In this document: in pieces, positions 34,947 through 42,920 of the stretch
Position numbering within the stretch: the stretch's first letter is position 1
Layout: every line of letters starts with the position of its first letter
Source of the DNA: Paenibacillus antri
GTDB taxonomy: Bacteria; Bacillota; Bacilli; Paenibacillales; YIM-B00363
Reading direction: 5' to 3'
Assembly (NCBI RefSeq): GCF_005765165.1
Contig: NZ_VCIW01000004.1
Span: forward strand, 276,542-340,541
Length of the DNA stretch: 64,000 nt
Notes under the pieces: generated by a model
Database searches by the model: none
Told to the model about the DNA's origin: nothing
What the model saw: only the letters and a program-made list of their open reading frames with translations
Translations under genes and position numbers: made by a program

Positions 34947-36023
34947 ATGACGAACCTTGGTGTGATCGACTGCGACATTCATCACAATATCCCCGATATC
35001 AAGGCGATCTTTCCCTACTTACCCAGAAGGTATAAGGAGCAGATTGAAACCTGGGGGCCGCTGCATGGAGGCTTCGGTCACAATGGCGGTCGGCATGGAC
35101 GGCGGTTTGATGCGTTCCCGGACGGGGAACAGGCGGGATCGAATCTGGATTTTATGATCAAGCAGCATTTCGAGGAATACAACGTCAAATACGGCATCTT
35201 GACAGGCGAGTTTAGCAGTGCTGCGATGGTAGGCGATCCTTATTATGCGGCGGCATTATGCTCCGCTTACAATGACTACACAATTGAGCACTGGCTGGAG
35301 AAGGATCAGCGCCTGCGCGGGTCTATTGTGATTCCTTATCACGATATTGCGGCTTCCGTGAAAGAAATCGAACGGGTCGGGAGCCACCCGCAGATGGTGC
35401 AAGCCTATGTTCTGGGTGGAGCGGCGCATCCGTATGGACAGAGAAACTATCATCCGATATACGAAGCTTGCCTGAAGCATGGACTGCACTTCGCCATTCA
35501 CGTAGGTGCAGAAGGCGCATCCCGCAACGCAACGACAACGGGAGCGGGTTATCCATCTTATTATATCGAGGGCCGCGCGGCTCGTCCCCAAGTATTTATG
35601 GCGCATATGGCAAGTTTTGTGTTCGAAGGCGTTTTCGAGCTGTACCCGGAATTGAAGGTGATCTTCATTGAAGCAGGCGTGTTCTGGATTGCGCCTTACT
35701 TCTGGAGATTGGATCAGGATTGGAAGGCGCTCCGCCCCCAAACCCCTTGGGTGGAGAAGAAACCGAGCGAATATTTGCAAACCAATATGTACTACGGCTC
35801 GCAGCCGCTTGAAGAAGTGCCGAATAAGGCATTGTTCGATCAAATGTTGGAGGCTTCTTTCGCCAAAGACCGAATGCTGTTCTGCAGCGATTATCCGCAC
35901 TGGGATTTCGATTCGCCGAAGCTCACTTTTCCGAAGATGGAGAAGTCATTATTGGACAACGTCTTGTATAATAACGCAGCCAAACTGTACGGTTTGCCGC
36001 TGCAAAACGGTACGGAGGAATAA
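34947..36023 (+). CDS. Metal-dependent amidohydrolase (Amidohydro-rel / ACMSD-like family)
   Basis: A 358-residue TIM-barrel hydrolase. The N-terminal metal motif DCDIHHN (8-14), a mid-chain HVGAEG, then FMAHMASFVFEGVFELYPELK and a late FCSDYPHWDFD give the expected His/His/His/Asp set. The family includes decarboxylases and lactonases acting on small carboxylated rings. The GGGGTGGAAA before ATG 34947 supports this start. It is co-transcribed with a CUT1 importer and followed 5 bp later by a Rieske protein, which hints at an oxidative or lactone-opening pathway. The substrate is unknown. Confidence 0.85.
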   Translation: MTNLGVIDCDIHHNIPDIKAIFPYLPRRYKEQIETWGPLHGGFGHNGGRHGRRFDAFPDGEQAGSNLDFMIKQHFEEYNVKYGILTGEFSSAAMVGDPYYAAALCSAYNDYTIEHWLEKDQRLRGSIVIPYHDIAASVKEIERVGSHPQMVQAYVLGGAAHPYGQRNYHPIYEACLKHGLHFAIHVGAEGASRNATTTGAGYPSYYIEGRAARPQVFMAHMASFVFEGVFELYPELKVIFIEAGVFWIAPYFWRLDQDWKALRPQTPWVEKKPSEYLQTNMYYGSQPLEEVPNKALFDQMLEASFAKDRMLFCSDYPHWDFDSPKLTFPKMEKSLLDNVLYNNAAKLYGLPLQNGTEE

Positions 36024-36028
36024 ACGAG

Positions 36029-36403
36029 ATGGCGCGACATTATATTGGGACGACCGATCAATTTCCTGTAGGGGAGGCGACCTTAGTTCAGGTCGGCGGC
36101 CGTAAACTCGGGATTTATCGCTTCGATGACGACCAGTTCCACGCATTGTTGAATTATTGTCCGCATCAGGGGGCCGAGCTTTGCAGGGGACCGGTCACAT
36201 CTTGGCTCCGATCCCCGAAGCCGGGGGAATTCCAGTACGAGAAGGAAGGGGAAATCGTCCGCTGCCCTTGGCATGGCTGGGAATTCGACATCCGCAGCGG
36301 CTGCATGGTGGTGGACCATAAAGTGCGGACGTTGACCTATGATGTAACGGTAGAGAGATTCGACGTGTCCGTCGATGAAGGCAAGGTTTACGTTAAAATA
36401 TAG
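36029..36403 (+). CDS. Rieske [2Fe-2S] protein
   Basis: A 124-residue single-domain Rieske protein. Ligand pairs are Cys44-Pro-His46 (NYCPHQGA) and Cys79-Pro-Trp-His82 (RCPWHGWEFD). The 32 residues between them are more than the 16-20 usual in dioxygenase ferredoxins. There is no signal peptide, so it is cytoplasmic. No oxygenase alpha subunit or reductase gene lies in the cluster, so its redox partner is not evident. It starts 5 bp after the amidohydrolase gene and ends the operon, before a hairpin at 36441-36484. Confidence 0.9.
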   Translation: MARHYIGTTDQFPVGEATLVQVGGRKLGIYRFDDDQFHALLNYCPHQGAELCRGPVTSWLRSPKPGEFQYEKEGEIVRCPWHGWEFDIRSGCMVVDHKVRTLTYDVTVERFDVSVDEGKVYVKI

Positions 36404-36440
36404 CGTGTCGTGAGTATCGCCCAACGTCTCGTACTGCCCT

Positions 36441-36484
36441 GCGCATGTCACTCGGTTTCATTCGAGCGGCATGCGCTGGTTTTA
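36441..36484 (+). terminator. Terminator after the Rieske gene
   Basis: GCGCATG/CATGCGC outer stem with an inner CTCG/CGAG pairing, followed by TGGTTTTATT. Confidence 0.65.
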
Positions 36485-36625
36485 TTGCATTAATATGATG
36501 TTTAATCAATATCCGAGACCGCTGTAGTACCGTGATCATGCAGAGCAGAAACTCTCAGCTATAATTCACCCGATGATTGACTTGCTTCGGTCAAAGGATC
36601 TCGTGCATAAGTACGGAGGAGAAGC

Positions 36626-36697
36626 GTGGAAGATACGATAGAAGCAATGATGAATGCAGATCCACGAGCACTTGCCGACGCGATCCTGCAATTGTGA
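36626..36697 (+). pseudogene. Stub of a gene start (23 codons) with strong ribosome binding site
   Basis: GTG preceded by GGAGGAG opens a 23-codon frame that ends abruptly in TGA. It lies immediately before two other gene remnants, so it is more likely the 5' stub of a deleted gene than a real peptide. Family not recognisable. Confidence 0.25.
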
Positions 36698-36776
36698 ATA
36701 AATTCACAATCATTATGTTCCGAAGTGAAAAGCGAGATACCCTATGAATTGTTCTAGCCTTGGAAACGCCCGTAAG

Positions 36777-36893
36777 GCGGGCGATATCCTCCATTTCGCG
36801 GGCGTCCTGATTTCGGTGCTGCCCATCCTCGGAGTGTATCTGGCGTTCCAAAAATATTTCGTCGAAGGTCTCGCCGGCTCCGTGAAAGGATAA
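36777..36893 (+). pseudogene. C-terminal remnant of a sugar ABC permease
   Basis: The last 38 codons of a MalG/LplC-type permease remain (VLISVLPILGVYLAFQKYF, then VEGLAGSVKG and stop). This is the standard final helix and tail of the family. The rest of the gene is missing upstream. It shows that an importer operon once occupied this site. Confidence 0.8.
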
Positions 36894-36911
36894 GAACAGG
36901 GAGGAAATCAC

Positions 36912-37496
36912 ATGAAGTTTGCGTTCGACGTTCCGAAAAGCAAAAAAATGCGGCTGATCGTCAATACCGACTCGAAAAACGAGGCGGACGACCAGTTCGC
37001 GATCGTACATGCGCTGCTGACGCCGCGGTTCGACATCCGGGGCATCATCGCGGCCCAATTCGAGCATAACGCGATATTGCAGGGGCGACCGCCCGGCACG
37101 ATGCAGCAGAGCTACGACGAAGTCGAGAAGCTGCTCGAGCTGATGGATTGCCGGACGAGCATCGCTGAACTGAAGGCGCGGGTGCAGCCGTGCGGAGCGA
37201 TCGGCGATTACTTGTATCAGCAGCTGATCGACTTCAACGACTGGGTAGCCGAGCGGAATCCGAACGCACCGTGGCCGAAAGGCGAGATGTGGGCGCTCGG
37301 CGATTCGCCCGCCGTCAGCCTGCTGCTCGACGATCACGAGTACGGGTACGAATGGAAGCCTGCTCCGAGGATCGATGCGGATACGCTGCATTATATACAT
37401 CATCAGAAGGATCGTCTGATCCGGGTGTACCATTACGTCGACCCGAGATTTACGCTGGAAGACATGTTCGCGAAGCTGGCCCTGCATTTCGGGTGA
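36912..37496 (+). pseudogene. Nucleoside hydrolase-like protein with internal in-frame deletion
   Basis: A 194-residue frame with GGGAGGAAATCAC before the ATG. The N-terminal half (MRLIVNTDSKNEADDQFAI) carries the Asp-rich calcium site of nucleoside hydrolases (NTDxxNEADDQ). After about residue 75 (EVEKLLELMDCRTS) the sequence jumps to the family's C-terminal part (LKARVQPCGAIGDYLYQQL ... WALGDSPAVSLLLDDH). About 120 central residues of the usual 310-330 are absent, with the frame preserved. It is probably non-functional as a hydrolase. It follows a permease remnant, so it belongs to a decayed nucleoside- or glycoside-uptake locus. Confidence 0.75.
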
Positions 37497-37540
37497 GCCG
37501 GAATAACGCCTAATGGCGGCACAATTACGCCGTGATCGCA

Positions 37541-37580
37541 GAATGCCCTTGACGCTCCGAGAGGAGGATCGAGGGCATTC
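37541..37580 (+). other. Hairpin after the nucleoside hydrolase remnant
   Basis: GAATGCCCT pairs with AGGGCATTC over 22 nt, followed by CTTGTTT. A weak terminator at best. The rest of the gap to 37856 is AT-rich and shows no gene I can support. Confidence 0.45.
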
Positions 37581-37855
37581 CTTGTTTATGGCGACGTATC
37601 CTGTATTACGTAAAGAGAAACGAGGGACTTAATCCCAGTTACAACGGAATTGCTCTTCCGTAACACATGCTATTATTACTATTTAGTAAACTATCCTCGT
37701 GAGAGCATTTCGCTAAAGGCATTAAGAAAACAATAACAATATGGCATAAATTTTGGTAGTATTAATTTGGTTAACATTTGATCCAGGAGAAAACTAGAAA
37801 TCAGTACAGGATAATGATTATGATGCTATTTAGTATTATAGGAAAGGACGAAATG

Positions 37856-39007
37856 ATGAAAAGATGTAGGTGGATTGTTGTAAGTCTTACCTTTGTACTT
37901 TTCCTTTTTCTGACCGGAGGACCGTCAGCACTTGCCGTCAGTGTCGGTGTACTCAAGGATACCGACAGAATATATGTACCTGTCCGATATTTAAGCGAAC
38001 AGTTCGGGTATGAAGCGACATGGAATCCACATGATCAAAGGATAACACTTTCGAACCAGCAAAACACGGTTATATTGCAAGTCAATTCCAGGACCGTTCA
38101 TTTGAATGGAGAAGCCGTTACTACAGACGCTAGCCCTTTCATTAAGAGTGGGATTACTTTTATTCCACTTCGTTTGGTTTCGGATGCGATGGGTATAGCC
38201 GTCACTTGGGACGATCAACGTTTCCAAGTCGAGCTTATGAAAGACGGCACCAAAGTGGTTTTGCCAGTCATGACGGAACAACGCTGGAATGAAACCGTAG
38301 AGCGATCGCCAATCCAAAACAAAGCCCATACAATTCTCGTTCAAAAAAAGAAAATTAGCGCAAACGTAGTGACTGTCGATCTGCTCCACCCGAAGGTTTC
38401 TCTTAAAGTCGCTGTCGCCGAAGGGAAGGTCGGTAATGTTTCTGAGCTAAAAGAGATCGCGGCCGATAACGGAGCCGCTGTCGCAATAAACGGAACTTTT
38501 TTTGACGCTTATACTGAATCCTCCATAAAATCTCCATACGGGTATATTGTGGCTGAGGGGGAAATTGTCAATAGTGCTTCCTGGGATAAGAGGACCGTCT
38601 TTTCATTTGATCGCCAAAACACCCCAGGGATGTTTTCAGGGGAACAGTTTCTAGAGATACTAATCTCAAGTGAGGAAGAGGTGTATGGCGCACTGCAGGT
38701 CGGACCAAGACTCCTAATGGATGGCGAGGTATCCGTCGATCCGGAGAGTGAAGGATTTCGCGACCCTAAAATCTTAACCATGTCCGGCGCAAGGAGTGCA
38801 CTTGGCATTACCAAAGATTACAAACTGTTGATTGTCACAACGAACGGGGCTACCATCCCGGAGTTGGCGGAAGTGATGCGGCAAACAGGGGCTTATCAAG
38901 CGATGAATATGGATGGCGGTGCATCCAGCGGGCTATGGTTGAACGAGAAATACATTACGAAACCCGGTAGAGCTATAAGTAATGCACTGCTTGTCGTTTT
39001 GAACTAA
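37856..39007 (+). CDS. Exported protein: copper-amine-oxidase-like N-terminal domain plus phosphodiester glycosidase (NAGPA) domain
   Basis: A 383-residue exported protein. A signal peptide of about 27 residues is followed by a CuAO-type stalk domain (RIYVPVRYLSEQFGYEATWNP ... ITFIPLRLVSDAMG) common in Paenibacillus surface proteins. From about residue 150 the NAGPA fold appears, with AVAINGTFFDAY, LQVGPRLLMDGE, RSALGITKD and the closing NMDGGASSGLWLN and ISNALLV segments. Proteins of this family cleave phosphodiester-linked sugars at the cell surface. GGAAAGGA lies 7 nt before the ATG at 37856; another ATG is one codon earlier. It stands alone in an AT-richer stretch. Confidence 0.85.
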   Translation: MKRCRWIVVSLTFVLFLFLTGGPSALAVSVGVLKDTDRIYVPVRYLSEQFGYEATWNPHDQRITLSNQQNTVILQVNSRTVHLNGEAVTTDASPFIKSGITFIPLRLVSDAMGIAVTWDDQRFQVELMKDGTKVVLPVMTEQRWNETVERSPIQNKAHTILVQKKKISANVVTVDLLHPKVSLKVAVAEGKVGNVSELKEIAADNGAAVAINGTFFDAYTESSIKSPYGYIVAEGEIVNSASWDKRTVFSFDRQNTPGMFSGEQFLEILISSEEEVYGALQVGPRLLMDGEVSVDPESEGFRDPKILTMSGARSALGITKDYKLLIVTTNGATIPELAEVMRQTGAYQAMNMDGGASSGLWLNEKYITKPGRAISNALLVVLN

Positions 39008-39194
39008 GCAAGGGAAGACGCGGAATAACATTGGGTAAACCAGACCGTTATGGAATTCCTCTTCGCTAGTTCTTGCTTAAAGACTATGATAACGTGATTG
39101 TTACCGGCACTTCCGAGAATAATGCCAATAGTTTCACCGGCTAATATGGTTATGCTCAATCATTTCTGATTGGCGGACTAAGGAAGGTTGTATT

Positions 39195-40310
39195 ATGAAC
39201 AAGGTTCTATTGTGGTTGAAAAGGTTATGGCCATTTATATTGGTGTTCTTTGGATCGCTAGTTGTGTTCATCATTGACTTTTGGGTAGAGAAATCTGACA
39301 ATGCCACTGAATTCTATTCAAGATGGCTAGCCCCAACAATGGACGGTAGTAAGATCCCTCTCTTTGGATTTATCTTAGGCTTGGCAGTAGTAGGAATGCT
39401 CTGGCGTGTTTACTCTGAGTTTAAAAACGAAGAGATAAAAGAACTTCGAACCAAAATGCAACGGCAAATAGAAATGTTAATTATGGCCCATGAACAACTA
39501 AGCCCATATATGCGGCGTGAAATTCTCATGGATCTATTTCAAACCTTCGTGACGTTACACCCCTTTGTGCTTGGCGTCCAACTTTACGAATACACCAAAC
39601 AGCACTTAAAAGGAAAAACGATTATCAAACTGAATTTAATTGATGGATACGTCCAGGAGCAAACGGATGCAAATGCCGTTCACCAAACGTACTTCAAATT
39701 AGACATTGGCTTATATAGGGAGTTCCAAGACGTATACAAGCGTTCATTTAAGAGGATTGACTCTGATGAAGAGGCTGTAGTTTCCGGGAGTAATTCACCC
39801 GAAGGATCTGTTGAGGTTGATGATATACCCCTTATTCAATTTATACAAAAATATAATCATCGACTTTCTGTTAAGCCGGATCTTGACCAAAATGATACTA
39901 TGGAATATGCACTTGTCGAGTTAGGAATAAAGTTACTCTCCGAAATAGTTGGAATGCATGTGGAGTTATTTCTGGATCCAACTAAGAAAGACAAGCTATT
40001 ATCATTAAAAAAGCGAACTGGATTTTTACAAGCGATTCTTGCCGAGATTCCGTTAACATTCGAGCACGATAAAAGCAATGAAAAGGCGGACCGGCAATAT
40101 GTTGCTTGTCCGATTCACATCGACGATAAACAGTATGTTTATATGATCTTATTGGATCCAGAAATTCGAAATGAAGACGAATGGCTGGACGAAGTAGATG
40201 CATTAACGGTTGATTTTGAGTCGCGACTGGAAAATTGTCTGAAAAGGGGCTATACTGATAATAATTCGAAGAAGGGTGAGGGTAACAATGGCGAAAGCAT
40301 TTCAGAATAG
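39195..40310 (+). CDS. Unknown membrane protein, two N-terminal helices and a GAF-like cytoplasmic part
   Basis: A 371-residue protein. Two membrane helices (about 12-30 and 52-70) are followed by a short coiled coil (NEEIKELRTKMQRQIEMLIMA) and a large cytoplasmic region. Near the C-terminus the pattern YVACPIHIDDKQYVYMILLDPE resembles the last strands of a GAF domain; this is only a suggestion. There are no catalytic motifs. It overlaps the small gene at 40288 by 23 nt, so the two are co-translated. The AT-rich composition differs from the flanking sugar loci. I do not recognise the family. It could be a membrane sensor or effector whose partner is the small protein. Confidence 0.7.
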   Translation: MNKVLLWLKRLWPFILVFFGSLVVFIIDFWVEKSDNATEFYSRWLAPTMDGSKIPLFGFILGLAVVGMLWRVYSEFKNEEIKELRTKMQRQIEMLIMAHEQLSPYMRREILMDLFQTFVTLHPFVLGVQLYEYTKQHLKGKTIIKLNLIDGYVQEQTDANAVHQTYFKLDIGLYREFQDVYKRSFKRIDSDEEAVVSGSNSPEGSVEVDDIPLIQFIQKYNHRLSVKPDLDQNDTMEYALVELGIKLLSEIVGMHVELFLDPTKKDKLLSLKKRTGFLQAILAEIPLTFEHDKSNEKADRQYVACPIHIDDKQYVYMILLDPEIRNEDEWLDEVDALTVDFESRLENCLKRGYTDNNSKKGEGNNGESISE

Positions 40311-40473
40311 GATCCACCTCTCAAAATCCCGGGAAGAAGTTATCCGGGAATTAGAACGGGCCGGTATGAATGTTCGCAGAGACGATGTTACCCACAATAA
40401 CTCGTATTCTTCTATTGTCGGAAATCGAACAAGGCCTTTAGTGATTCGGACAAAGCCTATTGTAGTTAAATAG
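40288..40473 (+). CDS. Small basic protein, paralogue of the one at 40574
   Basis: A 61-residue protein starting inside the 3' end of the membrane-protein gene, with GGTGAGGGTAAC upstream. It consists of an amphipathic helix (SKSREEVIRELERAGMNVRR) followed by a short strand-rich tail SIVGNRTRPLVIRT. The tail is shared with the protein at 40574 (AIVGNRLKRLHIRT), so they are paralogues. Function is unknown; size and charge would fit nucleic-acid or membrane-protein binding. A strong terminator follows directly. Confidence 0.7.
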   Translation: MAKAFQNRIHLSKSREEVIRELERAGMNVRRDDVTHNNSYSSIVGNRTRPLVIRTKPIVVK

Positions 40474-40485
40474 AGGCATGACAAG

Positions 40486-40515
40486 AAAGGGCAACTTACC
40501 GTTGCCCTTTTTTTA
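40486..40515 (+). terminator. Terminator after the small basic protein gene
   Basis: AAAGGGCAAC pairs perfectly with GTTGCCCTTT over TTACC, followed by more T residues. Confidence 0.92.
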
Positions 40516-40573
40516 TTTCCCTTCGTACTAATGTGTTCCTTATCTGGTTACACATGAATGTAGGGGTGATGAA

Positions 40574-40729
40574 ATGAGAAGGAAGAAAAACGAAAAATTA
40601 GCGGAAGCCGTCGTTAATGAATTAAAAAAGGGCGGTGTAGAAGCTAAAATTATTGAAAGTCACGAAACCACTAAGGCAATTGTTGGAAATCGATTAAAAA
40701 GGCTTCACATTCGAACACAGGAAAATTAG
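40574..40729 (+). CDS. Small basic protein, second paralogue
   Basis: A 51-residue protein with TAGGGGTGATGAA before the ATG. A lysine-rich helix (KNEKLAEAVVNELKKGGVEAK) is followed by the same tail motif as the 40288 product (IVGNR....L.IRT). Conservation of this tail across two adjacent, otherwise different small proteins supports both being real genes. It has its own ribosome binding site after a terminator, so it may be transcribed separately. Function unknown. Confidence 0.65.
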   Translation: MRRKKNEKLAEAVVNELKKGGVEAKIIESHETTKAIVGNRLKRLHIRTQEN

Positions 40730-40872
40730 TTTAAAGGCGGACCAAAAGCAGATGGGTAAAAAGATTTACAAATGAACATATAACAAATGCTCCCGATGTT
40801 ATGTTGTTACGGAGGCAATAGTTAGTCGATTTAGAGCTGCTGCAGCTCCGCAGGCTTCATGTAAGTTTGAAT

Positions 40873-40920
40873 GACAATAAGACATCCAAGACAAGATCCG
40901 TATGGATGTTGTCTTTTGTC
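40873..40920 (+). terminator. Inverted repeat, possible terminator
   Basis: GACAATAAGACATCCA faces TGGATGTTGTCTTTTGTC with a two-base bulge. It lies in a 370-bp gap between the small paralogue and the YesM-type kinase; apart from the cre-like site at 41004, I see nothing else in it. Confidence 0.5.
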
Positions 40921-41003
40921 GTTGCCATGCAGCATCTGCAATATTGAGTTGTTGCTTTCCCCTGGTAAATATGCATAGCGGGAAAAGGGATTATAGTATA
41001 TTC

Positions 41004-41017
41004 TGAAAGCGGATTCA
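41004..41017 (+). promoter_or_regulatory. Possible cre (CcpA) site before the second YesMN operon
   Basis: TGAAAGCGGATTCA fits the catabolite-responsive consensus at all but one position. It sits just downstream of an A/T-rich TATAGT, so CcpA would block initiation or early elongation. Confidence 0.5.
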
Positions 41018-41102
41018 GTGCCGGACTTCGTTAGGGGTTCTGCAAACTACATACGGAATCTGATAGCAACGACGGACGATGACGGAGGAGGGCATCCAAA
41101 TA

Positions 41103-42920
41103 TTGAAACCTAGGAATGGACGAACATCGCGTTTACGAAATATGAATATTTTCAGCCGTTTGCTCATTTTGTTTATATTCGCAACCATGTTGCCGATCGC
41201 TATTTACGGGATATTGCTCTACAACAAGAGTAGCAACGTCATCCAAGAGGGGATCAGTAATTCTCTGGAGTCGATGTTGATTCAAATATGTTCCAATATC
41301 GACGAGAAGATCGAGAAGGTTAGAAACGACAGTATCGAGATCAGTTACATGGACGAGATTCAAGATATATTGATCCATTATCAAGAGTATACCGAAAGAA
41401 TGAAAAACAACACGAAGATCCTCATTACAGAAAGAATGAGCAGTAAATACGTATTCGACAATATCGTCTCGGAAATTACATTGTACACATTGGACGGACA
41501 TGCGGTCAATGTGTACGGCAGCGATGCGTTTCGCCTGAACATGAAGGAAGATCACTTGAAATATTTCTTGCAGGAATCTTACGAGAATAAAGGAAGATTC
41601 ATTGTAAAGGCGATGAATGAAGACTATGAAGAGAGAATTGCCGCCGGAGTCAACGTCGTAAGGAAAAATATTGTACTGGGGAAGGCGATCAAGAAAAAAG
41701 AGGACGGAAATGTTATCGGATACATGCTAATGACAGTCGAGGAAGAAAAAATTCGAAGTATCTATCAAGAGTTGGCAACGAATATGTCTGCAGAGATGTT
41801 CGTCTTAGATAAAAATAACGTCGTGATCTCGTCCGCCGAGGAAACCGTCAGAGTCGGCAGCAGGTTTGAAAATAAAGAAATTATCGATGGCATCGAAATC
41901 GACCGCTACTATCGGAAGACCGGAAACGAGGGAAGCATGGTCTATAATCAAACGATTAACGAAAACTGGGTATTGGTGAGCGTGATCCCTTCCACCTACT
42001 TGCATTCGGATTCTGCACCGGTGCTGCAAAATTTTATTTACGTCGGTCTCTTCAGCATCGCCTTCGGGGTTCTAATAACTGCCCTTGTCTCCTACAGCAT
42101 AATATCTCCGATTAATCGGACGATAGCCGGAATTAAAGCGTTCGAAACCGGACAGATGGATGCCCGCGTCACGGTGGATGGAAATGACGAGATTACGATT
42201 TTGGCGAAGCAATTCAATAAAATGGCTAAAGAAATCAACAGATTACTTGTGAACATTCGTGAGGCGGAGAGGCAAAAGAGAAGACTGGAGATCAAAGCGC
42301 TACAAGCTCAAATCAATCCGCATTTTCTAGCCAATACGCTGAATATGATCGCTTTCATCGCGAAAATGAAGAACGAAAACTCCATCGTCACCCTCGTCAA
42401 TGCGATCATTGATTTATTGAGAGGCAGCATGAAAAATGACGATAACCTGCAGACCGTCTCGGATGAAATCGAACTATTGAAAAATTACATCACGATACAA
42501 AATTATCGATTGATGAATAAGTTTGACGTTGCTTTCCACATTGACCCGGAAATAGAATCCTGTCTCATGCCGAAGTTCGTATTACAGCCGATTGTGGAAA
42601 ATGCCATTATTCACGGGATCGAACCGTCGAATCGGCGAGGAATGATATCCATTACCGGTTATCGGGAGAACCGAGACATGATATTCGAAATTACGGATAA
42701 TGGAGTAGGGATCGAACCGTCTGAATTCCCGAATATATTACATAATCAAAAGAACGAGGGGAAAGAGAGATTCACGGGGATCGGCATCGGAAATGTAAAT
42801 CACAGAATTAAGCTAATGTTCGGAAATCAATACGGGCTGGACGCGAGAAGCGTGAAGCTCGAATACACGACATTAAGAATTAAATTACCCATAAAGAAGC
42901 AGGATGAAAAACATGATTAA
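41103..42920 (+). CDS. Sensor histidine kinase, YesM family
   Basis: A 605-residue kinase. Helix 1 is at about 19-41, an extracellular dCache-like sensor follows, and helix 2 is at about 310-333. A HAMP region comes next, then AQINPHFLANTLNMIAF with the phosphoacceptor His near 405 and a HATPase with FVLQPIVENAIIHGI and DNGVG. I prefer the TTG at 41103, ten bases after GAGGAGGG; an ATG at 41079 has only a weak site. It overlaps the response regulator by 17 nt. The histidine is followed by FLAN instead of the usual FLYN. It heads a locus with a CUT1 importer and a creatininase-family protein. Confidence 0.9.
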   Translation: MKPRNGRTSRLRNMNIFSRLLILFIFATMLPIAIYGILLYNKSSNVIQEGISNSLESMLIQICSNIDEKIEKVRNDSIEISYMDEIQDILIHYQEYTERMKNNTKILITERMSSKYVFDNIVSEITLYTLDGHAVNVYGSDAFRLNMKEDHLKYFLQESYENKGRFIVKAMNEDYEERIAAGVNVVRKNIVLGKAIKKKEDGNVIGYMLMTVEEEKIRSIYQELATNMSAEMFVLDKNNVVISSAEETVRVGSRFENKEIIDGIEIDRYYRKTGNEGSMVYNQTINENWVLVSVIPSTYLHSDSAPVLQNFIYVGLFSIAFGVLITALVSYSIISPINRTIAGIKAFETGQMDARVTVDGNDEITILAKQFNKMAKEINRLLVNIREAERQKRRLEIKALQAQINPHFLANTLNMIAFIAKMKNENSIVTLVNAIIDLLRGSMKNDDNLQTVSDEIELLKNYITIQNYRLMNKFDVAFHIDPEIESCLMPKFVLQPIVENAIIHGIEPSNRRGMISITGYRENRDMIFEITDNGVGIEPSEFPNILHNQKNEGKERFTGIGIGNVNHRIKLMFGNQYGLDARSVKLEYTTLRIKLPIKKQDEKHD

